NCBI GenBank assembly: GCA_029783825.1
Contig: JAREIK010002450.1
Coordinates: forward strand, 2,136,539-2,200,538
Reading direction: 5' to 3'
Length of the DNA stretch: 64,000 nucleotides
Origin: Sapria himalayana
Lineage: Eukaryota; Streptophyta; Magnoliopsida; Malpighiales; Rafflesiaceae
Part shown: piece by piece, positions 12,086 to 23,545 of the stretch
Layout of the letters: each line of letters begins with the position of its first letter
Position numbering within the stretch: position 1 is the first letter of the stretch
The notes under the pieces: generated by a model
What the model saw: only the letters and a program-made list of their open reading frames with translations
What the model was told of the DNA's origin: nothing
The model's database searches: none
Made by a program: the position numbers and the translations under genes

Positions 12086-12382
12086 TAGAGGTGTAATGGG
12101 TCAAACACAATAAACCAGCCTGGGTGATTGCCTGACAGAATCCTCGTTGGGCAGTCATAAGGGTCATTTAGTTTTTTTATTTAAATTCGACTACCCCATC
12201 ATGGGGTGGTCCATTTTTTTAAAATAATACAACAATGTGGCCAATTTTAATTGATCAGCCACCTATTGTGATGGGTCGGTGTCATGTGCATTGTACCATG
12301 CCGTGCACGACACACCATGATAGCCTGATTGGGCAAAAAAAATTGGTCATGCCAGCATGGTACGACCCATTTGACACCTCTA
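12086..12382 (+). mobile_element. hAT MITE (297 bp), perfect 8-bp TSD
   Basis: Its ends are TAGAGGTGT and GACACCTCTA. They are flanked by the perfect 8-bp duplication TATCTAAC at 12078-12085 and 12383-12390. These ends and the TSD length are diagnostic of the hAT superfamily. The inside is more GC-rich than its surroundings, with CATGCCGTGC-type subterminal motifs shared with the larger hAT copies here. It has no coding capacity and was probably mobilised in trans. Confidence 0.9.
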
Positions 12383-12390
12383 TATCTAAC

Positions 12391-13129
12391 ACCATAAAAT
12401 CTACAAGAACAATAAATATACTAACTTTAACTAACACATCTTCAATAATACTAATTGGAACTTAGTTAATTAATCAGCCATTTGTAGTGAAAGAGATCTT
12501 GGAGTGATCTCATCAATGTTCAATCATTTCACAATTGAAAAAAAGTATCATGTTAGAACTCAATCAAAAATTGGATAGTGCATTTTGGAAGATATGTGCT
12601 CTAATTATACATGATGTCATGGGGGCCCTTAGTTTTTCCATAATTATTGGGAGTTTTCATTGAATAATTGTATATAATTCTTCATCATAATTGCCATACC
12701 AAATATTTTCAACTTTTTCTAATTACTCATGGCAATCTTCATGAATTTTACATAATTTAGCATTTGAGACAACACTTCGGTAAATAAAATATTTACTTCT
12801 AACTTTCAAAAAAAATTAAGAAACCTTTGAAATTATTTATCTAATTTACATAACCTTTAGCATCATTTTCCATCACATCTTTCTTTCCAATACTATGGTT
12901 AATATGTGTTTGCTTCTCTATTACTCTTTCTTCAATCACAATTAGAAAGTTGAGCTGAACATATTATTCCTTAGGCACCATGACTTTGGAAAAATGATGG
13001 CACTATCAATTAATTGCCTCTCAATCTCTTTGATGTTTCTAAGTATAATTAACAAGTACTTATTGAGGATTATCTCATTATCACTTAGTAGTTCATTGAT
13101 GTTATTCTAATTCAATAATAGTGTCAATT
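12391..13129. other. AT-rich stretch between two hAT MITEs
   Basis: No gene is recognised. Pyrimidine-rich composition and a CATGACTTTGG motif near 12980 suggest it is internal LE sequence in reverse orientation, as at 20-23 kb. The match is too weak to place. Confidence 0.35.
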
Positions 13130-13137
13130 GTCTAATC

Positions 13138-13709
13138 TATAGGTGTCAAATGGGCTGTGTCGGGCTGGGCCGGCACGACTTTAGCAGGCCCGACCGTGCT
13201 ACTGTGCCTGGCCAGGCACGACTTTAGCCGACCCGACTGTGCTACTGTGCCTGGCCAAGCACGATATGATTACTGTACCGTGCCATGCATGGCCCATCAT
13301 GGTTCTGTGGAGGTCAGCCCGACATGGGCCCGTGGCACGAATCCGCTAGGTTCGACCCATTTCAGCCCGGTTCGAGTCGGGCAAAAAACTCCTAATTTCT
13401 AAAAAAATTAGGGTTTCGTCGGAGTGTCGCCGCACCGCCGTGAATCTTCTTCACTTTCGAGGCTCAACTTCTGTCACTGGGGTGGTTTCTCGGCTCGTGC
13501 CAAGTTACCGTGCCGATGGGCCATGGTATCGTGCTTGGCCAGGCATGGCACGAGGCCTGTTTGTCCTCAGTCAAGTTGACCTCAGCCCAGTTGGTACCGT
13601 GGACAGGCACGACACGGGCATGGACACGAGAAATTCTCGAGCCCATGCCCATGCTGGTTGGCCCAGGCACGGTCAAATCATGTCGTGCCCAGCCCGGTTG
13701 ACACCTCTA
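13138..13709 (+). mobile_element. hAT MITE (572 bp), GC-rich, 8-bp TSD
   Basis: Ends are TATAGGTGTCAAATGGGC and GACACCTCTA. Flanks GTCTAATC (13130-13137) and GTCTGATC (13710-13717) match at 7 of 8 bases. The inside is strikingly GC-rich, with repeated GGCCAGGCACGA-type motifs in both orientations. That subterminal richness gives several overlapping open frames of 60-90 codons on both strands, none of which resembles a transposase. It is related in ends and motifs to the MITEs at 12.1 and 29.3 kb. Confidence 0.88.
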
Positions 13710-13891
13710 GTCTGATCTGTTTCTCTATACTCTTCATTGTCGCATTAGTATGCTACAACTTCATCTCAAACCTCTTCATAAGGTCCCCTGAATATCATTT
13801 TATTATTTCATTTTAGTTAGCAATTCTATTAATTTATCATTACAAAATGTTTTTTCTTCACTCTTTGTATACTGGTAATGTGAGCTCGATA

Positions 13892-14990
13892 TAGAGGTGT
13901 CAAATAGGCTGGCAGCCTAGGCACGACCCATGGCATGACCTGATTCAGTCGTGACTAGCACGACATGGTATGGTCTAGAATCATGCCTGGACATGAGTCA
14001 TACTAGCTGGAGGCACGGCTCATGCCTTGCTAGGCTATGTGGAGTCGGGCCTTGTGCTAGGCCAAGCACAACCCGAGTGCTAGGAATCAGGCACAGTCCA
14101 ATCAAACCTTTCTCGCCACCCCATGTTTTTTAAAATTATTATTTAATTCAAAAAAACCTATCCACCACACTTGGTACATGTGGTGAGTTTTTTTAAATAA
14201 CCCACCATGTGGTTGACTAAGTGCATCTGCATGGCATGACCTAGGTGCACATGGAGGCATCCCCTCAGGCCTCAGCTCAATTGAGCCAGTCAGTCCATGT
14301 CGAGGCCAAGCTCAGGCCAAGCCTCAGCTTTGAGTCCCAGCCAAAACTTTTAGACCGTCAAACAACCATGGTTCTTATTTATAATGGGTGGCTAACAGTA
14401 CAAAAAAATATATAAAAATATGCGAAGATCCAGGCTATTAAAAACACTTCCAATGTCTAGGGAAAAACATCCAAAGGCCATCAGGGTTTTGACTTATTAA
14501 AAATATGGGAAGATCCTTTCTCACTCTCTTTTCTCTCACCTCTCCTCTTGGTCTTGATTTTCCCTCTCTCAAAAGCTAAAATTTATAATTTTAGCTTAAG
14601 ATTTTTTTTGTAAAGCTTAAAGAACATAGAACATGGATGTAGAGGGTAGAAAATTTGGGGGTGGGCTGTGACTTTTTCTCTCCTCTCCATTAACTGAATG
14701 CTAATTAGGTGTTATTTTTTAATTTTTATTTAGTTTTTAAAATTTTTAATATTAATTAATTTTTAAATTAGAAATTTAATAATTCATAAACTAAAAAATT
14801 AGAAATGGCAATTAGTGATTTTAGTGATAACAAAATTAATATTAACGTAGTGATAGATAATATTTATAATGATAATCCTTCAAAAAGGTTAAAGGCTGAA
14901 AAATAGTAGAATCTTAATATAAAAGGTCCAAGGCTGAAAAATGGTATCAACAATATATTTATAATTATAGTATTTATATATTTAATATAA
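13892..14990 (+). mobile_element. 5' part of a hAT transposon, truncated
   Basis: It begins TAGAGGTGTCAAATAGG, followed by a GC-rich subterminal zone to about 14350. A CTCTCTTTTCTCTCACCTCTCC tract (near 14522) and an AT-rich zone come next. A stretch near 14850-14950 (GATAATCCTTCAAAAAGGTT...) parallels the start of the coding part of the hAT at 56.6-61.0 kb (near 57.45 kb). No matching GACACCTCTA end was found before LE sequence begins near 15.0 kb, so the right part is lost. Left flank GCTCGATA has no partner. Confidence 0.7.
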
Positions 14991-14999
14991 ATGGTAGAA

Positions 15000-15797
15000 T
15001 CTTAATTGATGATTGAGAAAATAAATGAGGAAGGCATGGCTAAGACAAAAGTTTCAGAGAATCTAAAGGAAGGAAAAGTTGAAATGGTGATAGAGTCAAA
15101 AATAATGATGCTTAATAGCATTATCACTTTGGTGTTAAAATAAAAAAATACTCACTAGAAACCAAATGATAAAGTCATGACTATTCCAAACACCATGACT
15201 TTCATCTTACAGAAAGAAAAGCCTCAAAAGAAGCTCAATGATAAAGCCACAACCATGCCCAATATCATGACTTTGGTGTAACAGAATAAAAAGCATCAAG
15301 AGAAGCCATATCCTCAGTTATGTGATTTTGAGGATATGGAAAGAAAATAATTAGGCTAGAACCAAAGAAAAGGCCATGACATTCCTCAAAGCCTTGACAT
15401 ATAAATGGCAAGATAATGAAAGATGATACAAGAAGAAATGACTTAAAGATGTATACTAAAAAGCTAGCACGAATGATAGAGATCACTAATAGAGGTGAGA
15501 AATTATTTATAATCTAGTTATGGATTTAAAACATAATACTACTTAAAAGGCAACACAATGATTTTTTTCTCATAGTGTGATGTAATAAATATGATGTACC
15601 CTTCACATGAATCATCATACACACTTAATTCACACATAGATATCGTCATAGAACTTACGCCTTACCCTGACTTTTAATATGTCTACAATGTGAAGATCTT
15701 GAGATACAAGACACTCAAACCTAGTCATAAAAAATATATTATTTGTGATGATATGGGATTTATTTTTTTTATTGAGGGAGAAGACATTGCACAGGGA
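15000..15797 (+). pseudogene. LE-3 internal remnant with inter-ORF array and polypurine tract
   Basis: CATGAC-rich sequence at about 15.16-15.30 kb (CCATGACTTTCATC, ATCATGACTTTGGTGT) matches the array between ORF1 and ORF2 of LE-5 (45.54-46.11 kb). Almost all of ORF2 is missing. GAGGGAGAAGACATTGCACA at about 15774 corresponds to the polypurine tract before the 3' LTR in LE-5 and LE-4. The 5' side is cut by the truncated hAT. Confidence 0.6.
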
Positions 15798-17576
15798 TGA
15801 GCAATAGTTTTAGAGTATAAGTTTGTTTGGTACGTGAAATACCAAATATTTCACTATATTTTGATAGTTTTTGATAATGTGTAAGTATATAAATGTGCAA
15901 TAAATGACATTATTTTACAATATTAGAGCTTTGATAAAATTGTGTTAAATAACAATCAAATTATTATGTTTTTAAAGGTAATTAGTGACTTGGTTTTAAT
16001 TATTTCAATTAAGTAGTTTTGACATCCTCTTGGCTGAAACTCTACAATTAGTCTTAGCAATCTATATATATCTCAACTCTACAATCTCGTTAGTACAATC
16101 ATTTCACTATACAACATATTCTTTGTTACTTCGATATTATCTTGGTCTCACATCTACACTTATCTCATATTATTTAAATGATTATGATATAAATTTTATA
16201 TCACAGTAATTAAGTACCTCATTAGTGCTAAAAGTCACAGCCATTTCCTAGTGTCATGGCTTTATCTTTTCTAAGAGTTACTACTATCATGACCATTTTC
16301 TAGTATCATGACACTTGGCTACATAAAGTGATAGGGGACGATACTCAAGTCATTGTTATTTTTCAAGACTATGATAATTTGCCCTCAAGTAAAGGCAAAG
16401 TAATGATTAGCACGAGACTTTAATATATAGGTTAATTTCAAAATCCATGGCCACTTCTCAATACCATGGCTTTTGGGGTACAAAGAGTTTAGGAAGTTTT
16501 CCACAGCCATGACGACTTCCCTAGCACCATGACGACTTCCCTAGCACCATGACTTTGGGTTATAGAGAGTTTAGAAAGCATTTCAAAGTTAAAGCCACTA
16601 CTTACCACCATCACTTCCATCTAAAGAGTCCAAAGGCCAAAGTTGCAACATCATTACAAATCCATTATAATCTACTTGCAAAATACCTAGAATTCATGAA
16701 GTATTAAAGACACAGCAAAAGTGAGGAGAGAGATCTACAAGCCAACTAACCTTCTTTCTTCTTCACCTTTAAACAAGCACATCAACAACCCTAGGCACAT
16801 TTATTTCACTTCATATAGAACTCACAAGCAAGCAAGAGATGCAAGAAAAAAAATAAAATTCTAGAGTTGGGGATAATTACTTTCAAACCCCCTCTTTGAA
16901 GTAGATTTCATGGATTCAATTGAAATAACATGATAATTAGAGTTATGAACTAGATTCTCATGAGGGTTGTCATTTAGAACTTTAGATTCTTGAGCTTTCT
17001 TTTTTTATATCTCATATGGATCTCTTCTCAATATCAAGTTAAATTGATGTCTAGGGTCAATTTATTTTGATTTATGTATGCTTTGATAAATAATTGTGAT
17101 ATTTGATTCATGTTATGAAATGGATATTGATAGAATTAGATATTAAATATAACTAAAATTAAGGTCTTACTATTAGTGGGTTTGTATATATTATCTTGCT
17201 GAACACTGATAGATAAACCATGAGACTCACTCGTATATATGACAGAAAAAAAGTATTAGCACTTCCTACCAATATGTACAAGACAAACCTATATAACAAA
17301 ACATAAAATTGAGATATATTAATTATTATGAGTATAGTACTCATAAAGCCAAAAGAACCAATATTTTTATATATCAATCCATTGTATATGTTTTAGAGGA
17401 ACTGATCTTAAATTAAAGTAAATATTTTATAAAATGTTCTCCTAAGGATTTCACCTTTAGTAGGAGTCACATAATTTCTATGGAGGATGATAACAAGTAA
17501 TCCATAGGACATATGCATGTGTTGGTGACTCATGAGGTAGTGATATCCCTTTGAGTTACTTTCATATGTATGATTC
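15798..17576 (+). repeat. LE-3 3' LTR, left part (U3 plus start of R-U5)
   Basis: It starts TGAGCAATAG after the purine tract. The U3 runs to about 16.7 kb with many CATGAC/GTCATGA units and the block AAGTACCTCATTAGTGCTAAAA. The R-U5 core follows from about 17.03 kb (AAATTGATGTCTAGGGTCAA, GATAGATAAACCATGAGACTC, TTTCACCTTTAGTAGGAG, GTGACTCATGAGGTAGTGAT). At about 17.57 kb it is broken by the - strand element LE-4. The last part of the LTR resumes at 25.42 kb. Confidence 0.75.
16508..16547 (+). repeat. Perfect 20-bp tandem duplication in U3
   Basis: CATGACGACTTCCCTAGCAC occurs twice without change. In a region otherwise full of mutations, an identical duplication is probably recent. Confidence 0.85.
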
Positions 17577-20109
17577 TATTATGACTTTATTACCCAACCT
17601 AATTTAATTAGTTAGGTGATATCCCAAAAACTTATTAATGAGAGTATCTCATCAATTAAGATCTACAAGTGCATAGGTCATACAAGCAGCATAATAAACT
17701 TTCTTCTAGATAATAATCTCACAAAAATTATATCGATAGTTTGATTATTAAATAAGAGGCAACTCATTTTTAGAATAATGGATACTTAGATTAATAAATA
17801 ATCTTTGGTTCACGGTTCATTTATCTAAATTATGTGATACTATTAATTTGTTTGATATATATATTATGTTGGACTGGACATAAAATGAAGATTGAGGACT
17901 GAGGTGTTGTGGAATGATCCCTTTCTCTAATGGAATACAAGGTAGTTATAACCATTAAGCTCTTTCTAATCATACACCTCTCATAGTTATCTCCTTGTTA
18001 CATCACCAATGAGACAAAAATTCATCCATACACAAGGGTCATTCATAATTTCATATCTTTTAAGCTACTTTTCCAATTGGCCTTAACATTTGCTTCATAT
18101 GCATAATCTTATTCACCAGCCTCTATTACCATAAAGACCAACAACCGACATGGGTTGTAAGTATTTATACTTTTGGCTCCGCAAGCACCATTCTTTGATA
18201 ATTAACATATACTTCTTTCTAATTTTCACATTGTGAATCATATGAGTAAAAGTAGCTCACAAAGATTATCACCACCTTGTGAGTCACAACACACTCACAT
18301 GTCTTGAGGATTGCTTGTTATCATCCTTCTTGATGATGATGAAACTCCAATACTAAAGTTGAACTCCTTGAGTGAATGTTATGCATACAACCTATCTCAA
18401 TCACGAATTAGTTCCTCCAAGATGTGTATAATGGATTGAAAGCTAAAAGTATTTATACTTTCAATTTCATAAGCACCATTTATCTGATGATTAACATACC
18501 AAAATTTTAGGGTTCAACCTACAAGTTCATCTCATTCATTGAAATTGGATAGGATATAACAATGTTCCTATCATATACATGAGCGAGTCTCAAGATTTAC
18601 CTATCACCATCTAACATGACAATCTCATATAAATTTATCATAAGTTGAAACCCTAATTCAAGTTCTATTTAGTCACTATTTATCAATATTTATAATATAA
18701 AATATTCTTAAACCATAATTTTATCAATTATCCATACTAATTATATCACTTTAACTAAATAATGAAAATCCTAGATAATGTTAATGTCATACAAATTCTC
18801 ATATTTAATTCTAGAGGAGAGTTTGAGGGTCATGCCCCTAACTATAAAGATTGAAATTAGTCATGCATCCTTTACTTGCTTGTGGAACTCCTAGGGAGTG
18901 CAAAAATTTTTTCTAGGATTTCTATTTGTTATGACTTTTTCTTGTTTTGTGAGGGAGAAGGAGAAAAATGATAGATCCCTTGAAATTTCTTTAACTTTCT
19001 CTTTTATACTTGAGTAGCTTTGTATTTCTCAAAGGAGAAGTTTTGAATTTCAGATTAAAGTTACAAATTTGGCTTTCATCTCTTTAGTTTGAGGTTGTGA
19101 TTCTAAAAAATAGTCATGTCTCAATTCAATATCTTGATCTTTCTATAACACAAGGTCATAATACTAGTAATGACCATGACTTGGGTCTAATCTTTTTATA
19201 ATAAAATATTATGGTGCTATGAAATTTTCATGACTTTCTACCTTTATAATATAATGAAATGTTATGGTAATGCTATGGCTTCCAAAATTATTGTATAGTC
19301 ACGACACTATGCATAAGCTATGATATATGCTTTTTATCTTTCTTGATATGTATGTGGCCGCAACATTGAGAATTAGTCATGATGTTTGTAGTTATATTAT
19401 ACATACAAGTAATAACTATCTCTTCCTTTGAGGACAAAAGTCATGACCTTGGAAATGGTCATAGTTGATTAATATCATCTATAATATTTAGTGACCCAAA
19501 AGTTGTGTCTTTGAATAATTGGAATGACTTTGGCTTGAGGACATGTTGCTCATTTATTTTTTATAGCTCACGAGTCATGTCTTTATAAAAGAGTCATGAG
19601 AGTGAGTTGAGACTATTAAGCCATATAAAGATAAAGTTATTACTCTGTAATAATATATGTGACCTTGAGCATTAGTGAAATATTTGGTTGTTGTAATAAA
19701 GAATTAATATTGCCATGATTATAATTTCATGAGATAAGCATGACTATGATCTTAAGTCCATGTTAAGATCATAGTCATTGGAAATATGTCATATAATGGA
19801 AAGATTATATTAATGAGAGGGTAAAATCATGACATAAAAGTTTTTCCAAAAACTATTTTGATAGAATTTCAGTGAAGAATGGATGCTAACACTATGAAAG
19901 AGTTATAAATTTCACTTCATTATTAAATATCTCGAAAAACTCATTGATTTCATAATATTTAATAATGTTCTACAAAATACCAAAAATTTTGAAATCAATA
20001 TATATTAACTTAATTTTCACATATACTTATCATTCTCAACTACCAAAATATACTAAAATATTTGGTAAATTAAACATTGAAAAAATTCATATACTCAAAT
20101 AATTTCTCA
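17577..20109 (-). repeat. LE-4 3' LTR (about 2.53 kb)
   Basis: Read on the - strand, it starts TGAGAAATTATTTG at 20109, runs through the CATGAC-rich U3 to a TATA box at about 19.0 kb, then the R-U5 core, and ends ...AAAGTCATAATA at 17577. The end aligns with the LTR end next to the primer-binding site at 23546. This is the best-delimited full-length LTR of the family in the window. Confidence 0.75.
18999..19013 (-). promoter_or_regulatory. LE-4 3' LTR TATA box
   Basis: Reverse strand TCAAGTATAAAAGAG lies between the U3 array and the R-U5 core, at the same place as in the other LE LTRs. Confidence 0.6.
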
Positions 20110-20135
20110 TGCCTAAGTAATAACTTCTCCCATTA
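20110..20135 (-). promoter_or_regulatory. LE-4 polypurine tract
   Basis: Reverse strand ATGGGAGAAGTTATTACTTA directly precedes the LTR start. It parallels GGGGAAAGTTATTGCTT in LE-5 and GAGGGAGAAGACATTGC in LE-3. It is the expected primer site for plus-strand DNA synthesis. Confidence 0.6.
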
Positions 20136-20239
20136 AAAAATAAATAAGAAAAAGAAAAAAAACATCTAATATTTCAAATTTATTCCACACAATGGGTACA
20201 TCATTATTATATGAGAAATAAAAATAATGATTGTACAAG

Positions 20240-21750
20240 TCACGACAATGATGGAGATGACCAACATAATTTTCCTTTAGGATCATACTTCTTAAAAGGG
20301 AATTTTGTTGATGCATGCTCAAAGAGTGGCTTAGGAATATATAACTCTTCTTAATTTTTTTTCAATATAGATAACTCATCCAATATCTTTTCCAACATGC
20401 TATACAAAGTTTTCTATCTTTAACCCATAAAATTTAGCACAACCTCAAAGCTTACAATCATATAGCAAAAATCTTATTTGTTGAAACTATTTTTTCTATT
20501 TAATTCATCTAATAATACTCCCTAGATATGATTACCTTCTCATTCTTGATGTTTTTGTCCTCCATTATTATATTTTTCAATCTGCCATAACCATTTGATA
20601 TAGACTTCCAAAGGATATGATGCTTCCCATCGATCCAACTTCCATGAATTCCATTCCATCCTCCAATATATTTTAAATCTGGTCTTCATACTTATCAACC
20701 TCTTCTACTTCTCCTATACATAGGGAACGAATCCCCATTTTTAGCTCTTCTTTGGATTGCTTCATATTCAGCTGCATATTTTCTAAATCATGTAAAATAT
20801 CAATTAACATACATCTATGTACAATTGAGGAATGTTCAAAGTGGGCTAGCTCATCTTGTCACGTTCATCCCATTCTTTTCATCTTTGTGTGTCACATACG
20901 GTGAATGATAGGCTATCTTCCCAAATTTTCAAGATTACTTTCTCTTCAAGCATTGCCTTCTCAATTTTGCCTCTTTCAATTCTCCTCTTCATGTCCGACA
21001 ATTCCATGGGAATTCCATCACATACATTGCATCTACATGTTCATCTATGAGAACTCCCTCAACTAAGCACAATAAAATAATAAAAAAAAATGATGAATTA
21101 GTTGGCTAGAAAATTAACCCTCATGAAATCTAAGAATCAATTTTTCCTAAATATTTTCCACATCAAAGTGATGCCCAATGAGAATGATGTATATTAATAT
21201 TGCTCTCTCTAAAATAATTATAGAAAAATAGAAAGCGGGTAACAAAAATGAGCATGTGAAATACAACCACATTATACTTATCTCAATGAGTTCTCCTCTT
21301 ATCAAATATCAATACGCACTCTTCGATATTTCCCTTCATGTGCCTTTACCATTTATCAATAAAGTAGTGATTGTTGAAAATTTGTGTTCATATGGAGAAA
21401 ATTGAAATCCATACTATTTTTTTCCCTTGGGAATTCAAACAATTCATTAATGATTCCCTTGTTAAATTGAACCCAAAAACCTTTCACATATCCTCCAAAT
21501 TTATATAGAGTTCCTTTTCAATCAAGGTATTTACCCATTCTATATATGTACAAAATATCATCAAATTTTACTTATTGATAACATTGACAAAAATTTAGGA
21601 TGGACTCATTGAATCTCAACTCTCTAATACACCTCTTCTTACAAAGCATGGAATTCATCAATCTCTACTCAAATTTTGTAACAAAAGTTGTCTTGGGCTG
21701 GGCACCATGACATCAGGCGACATCTCTACGGTACAACGTCCATACCTTTT
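20240..21750 (-). pseudogene. LE-4 ORF2: putative plant transposon-protein domain, broken
   Basis: Broken reading frames on the - strand. Near 21.4 kb FGGYVKGFWVQFNKGIINEL resembles the segment VRGxWVxFSPEAINELxGLP typical of the 'putative plant transposon protein' domain (Pfam PF20167 as I recall it). The C-terminal part, LLRSMILKENYVGHL near 20.28 kb, matches SLRNLILKENHIGN in LE-5 and YHPKRNSYWRLP in LE-7. The ORF lies between the inter-ORF array and the polypurine tract, the place an env-like gene would occupy in Athila elements. Several frameshifts are present. The domain assignment is from memory and moderate. Confidence 0.55.
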
Positions 21751-21899
21751 CCGTTTCTCCTTATGCTTTATGTTCATGATGTTCTTCTTTGATGATCTCA
21801 TTCTTTCCATCATAGGATCAATAGGAAATGTGGATTTTGGTAGGTCATCATGGCATTGGTGGGAGATTAGGGTATTCTTATGGATGAGACCTTGGGGTT

Positions 21900-22335
21900 A
21901 AGTATTTATAGTCTCGACCTAATAATTGAACGTCATGGCTCTTCAAGTTTAATTTTTTTTGTAAATGTATAGTGCCAACTTTAGGGCAAGCAATATCCTC
22001 AAAGTCACGGAATTGTATCAAAGTTGGATCTTTCTCACATAGCTTCTATATTGTTCTTCTTTCTATAGCATAAAATTCATAGCTCTAAAAAGCCATTACA
22101 ACTTTGTCATTCAACTTCTATGATGTTTTTTCTTTTTGTGATACCAAAGCTGCTACTTTAAAAAATTTCTATAGCTTTTTATGTAGTTTTTGAATGGATT
22201 TTTATTTTTATAACACTCAAGTTACGACTCTAAAAAACATGGCTTTGTGTAAAAAATATTTGAATAGTAGTTAGTTTAAAATTACTATTTTTTTATTTGT
22301 GGTATGGAGTGTAAGTGTAGTTATATACATGCAAT
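21900..22335 (-). repeat. LE-4 inter-ORF CATGAC-type array
   Basis: AT-rich sequence with recurring GTCACGG/TTGTCAT, CATAGC and 'CTATAG...AAAATTCAT' units in the same orientation as the LE-4 U3. LE-5 has an equivalent array at the same place between ORF1 and ORF2. Confidence 0.55.
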
Positions 22336-22401
22336 TTTTATTTCTCAACATTGCAATTCATTACACAAATAAAAAATGTTTGTTTTTAAATAAAAAATGT
22401 A

Positions 22402-23400
22402 GGTTGCCTCCCAAGCAGCACCACATTTAAAGTCCATAGCTAGACTTTCTAAACTTTTGCCTATTTGTCAGAAATTTTCACTATTCAAGTTAGCTTTTAG
22501 TATAGTATGTTACTTCCTTATTTCTTATACTTTCAGTATCAATTGTAGATGATGAAAGAATGATTATCCCTATTCCTTCATTTATATGACTGAGTTTCTC
22601 ATTTCTCTCAATTCATCTTTCCTCCTTAGCCTTTGAATTACAAAAATTTTGAAGTTTCAATTGTATGTGCACACAACTCATCTACCTTTTCAATTCAACC
22701 ACCAAAGCTTATAGTCCACTTCTACTTCTTCCAATTGAATAGTTGAGGTCGTGTCTTTGAATTCCTTATTAAGATTTTCCATCACTATTTTTGTGTATTA
22801 GCTATAGAGATTGTATCTTTTCTTGCATCTTCTCCTTAGATAGTTGAGGCTATGGCTTTTAGGACTTCTTCTAAAGTTTCGCCCATAACTATTTTTTTGT
22901 TATAAAGATTTCAAAAAAAGTAATTTCTTCAGACTTAAGCTAATTTGTGACTTCTTCTCTCTTGCTTTATGATCTCATCTTTTCCTCTTCATTAGTGTTC
23001 ACTCTTTTCAAGTCTCTTAGAAATTCCTCAAATTTAGCTGTCCAATTAGATACTAAAAATGATTGAGAATGAGACCTATAATCTATCATCTTCTCATGGC
23101 TTCCACACCCCTAATTCTCATTATTCTTTTTCAGTTGATGATAGATTTGATAATAGTTTCCATAAGGTTCAAAATTGAAGTCACTTTTTTGAGCATAGTA
23201 AGTCTCATCATAATTATAGTTTGTGAAATTCTACCTCATTAATGTCATTTTTCCAAAAATAATTGTATGTATGTTTTGATAAGAATGGTTATACATTTAG
23301 ATTCAATATATGGTGGCTAGAAAGAAAGAAAAGAAACACTAAATAAAAGAGAATGCAAATAAATAAAAAAGGTAACTATCCACATTCAAACAAGTTAACA
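22402..23400 (-). pseudogene. LE-4 ORF1 remnant and TGCTTGGGAGGCAACC motif
   Basis: The - strand frame pieces include YDETYYAQKSDFNFEPYGN near 23.2 kb, then a charged, coiled-coil-like stretch (FEEFLRDLKRVNTNEEEK near 23.0 kb). The region ends with GCTGCTTGGGAGGCAACC at 22402-22419, a sequence well known near the end of the coding region in Athila/Tat-type plant elements. LE-5 has ACTGCTTGAGAGGTAACCC at the same position. No gag zinc knuckle, protease or polymerase motif was seen. Broken by stops. Confidence 0.5.
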
Positions 23401-23520
23401 TGACTTGGGCATTATATTTGAAAATATTTATCAAATATAATTCTATCTAATTTACTAAAATGAAATTATTCTTTTATAGGAATAATTACATCAACTCACT
23501 TTGACTAATCAAAATAAACA

Positions 23521-23539
23521 ATCCCTAATAACTGTGCCA
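23521..23539 (-). promoter_or_regulatory. LE-4 primer-binding site (tRNA-Asp type)
   Basis: Reverse strand TGGCACAGTTATTAGGGAT, preceded by CAACAAATTT, resembles the Athila/Tat primer-binding site TGGCGCCGTTGCCGGGGA with mutations mostly at CG-containing positions. It lies just inside the 5' LTR and fixes the element's orientation. The flanking sequence continues GTTTATTTTGATTAGTCAAA, matching the leader of LE-5. Confidence 0.7.
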
Positions 23540-23545
23540 AAAATT

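Noticed and set aside
13157..13715. Several overlapping open frames of 60-91 codons on both strands.
   Set aside because: They lie inside a hAT MITE whose GC-richness removes stops. They do not resemble a transposase.
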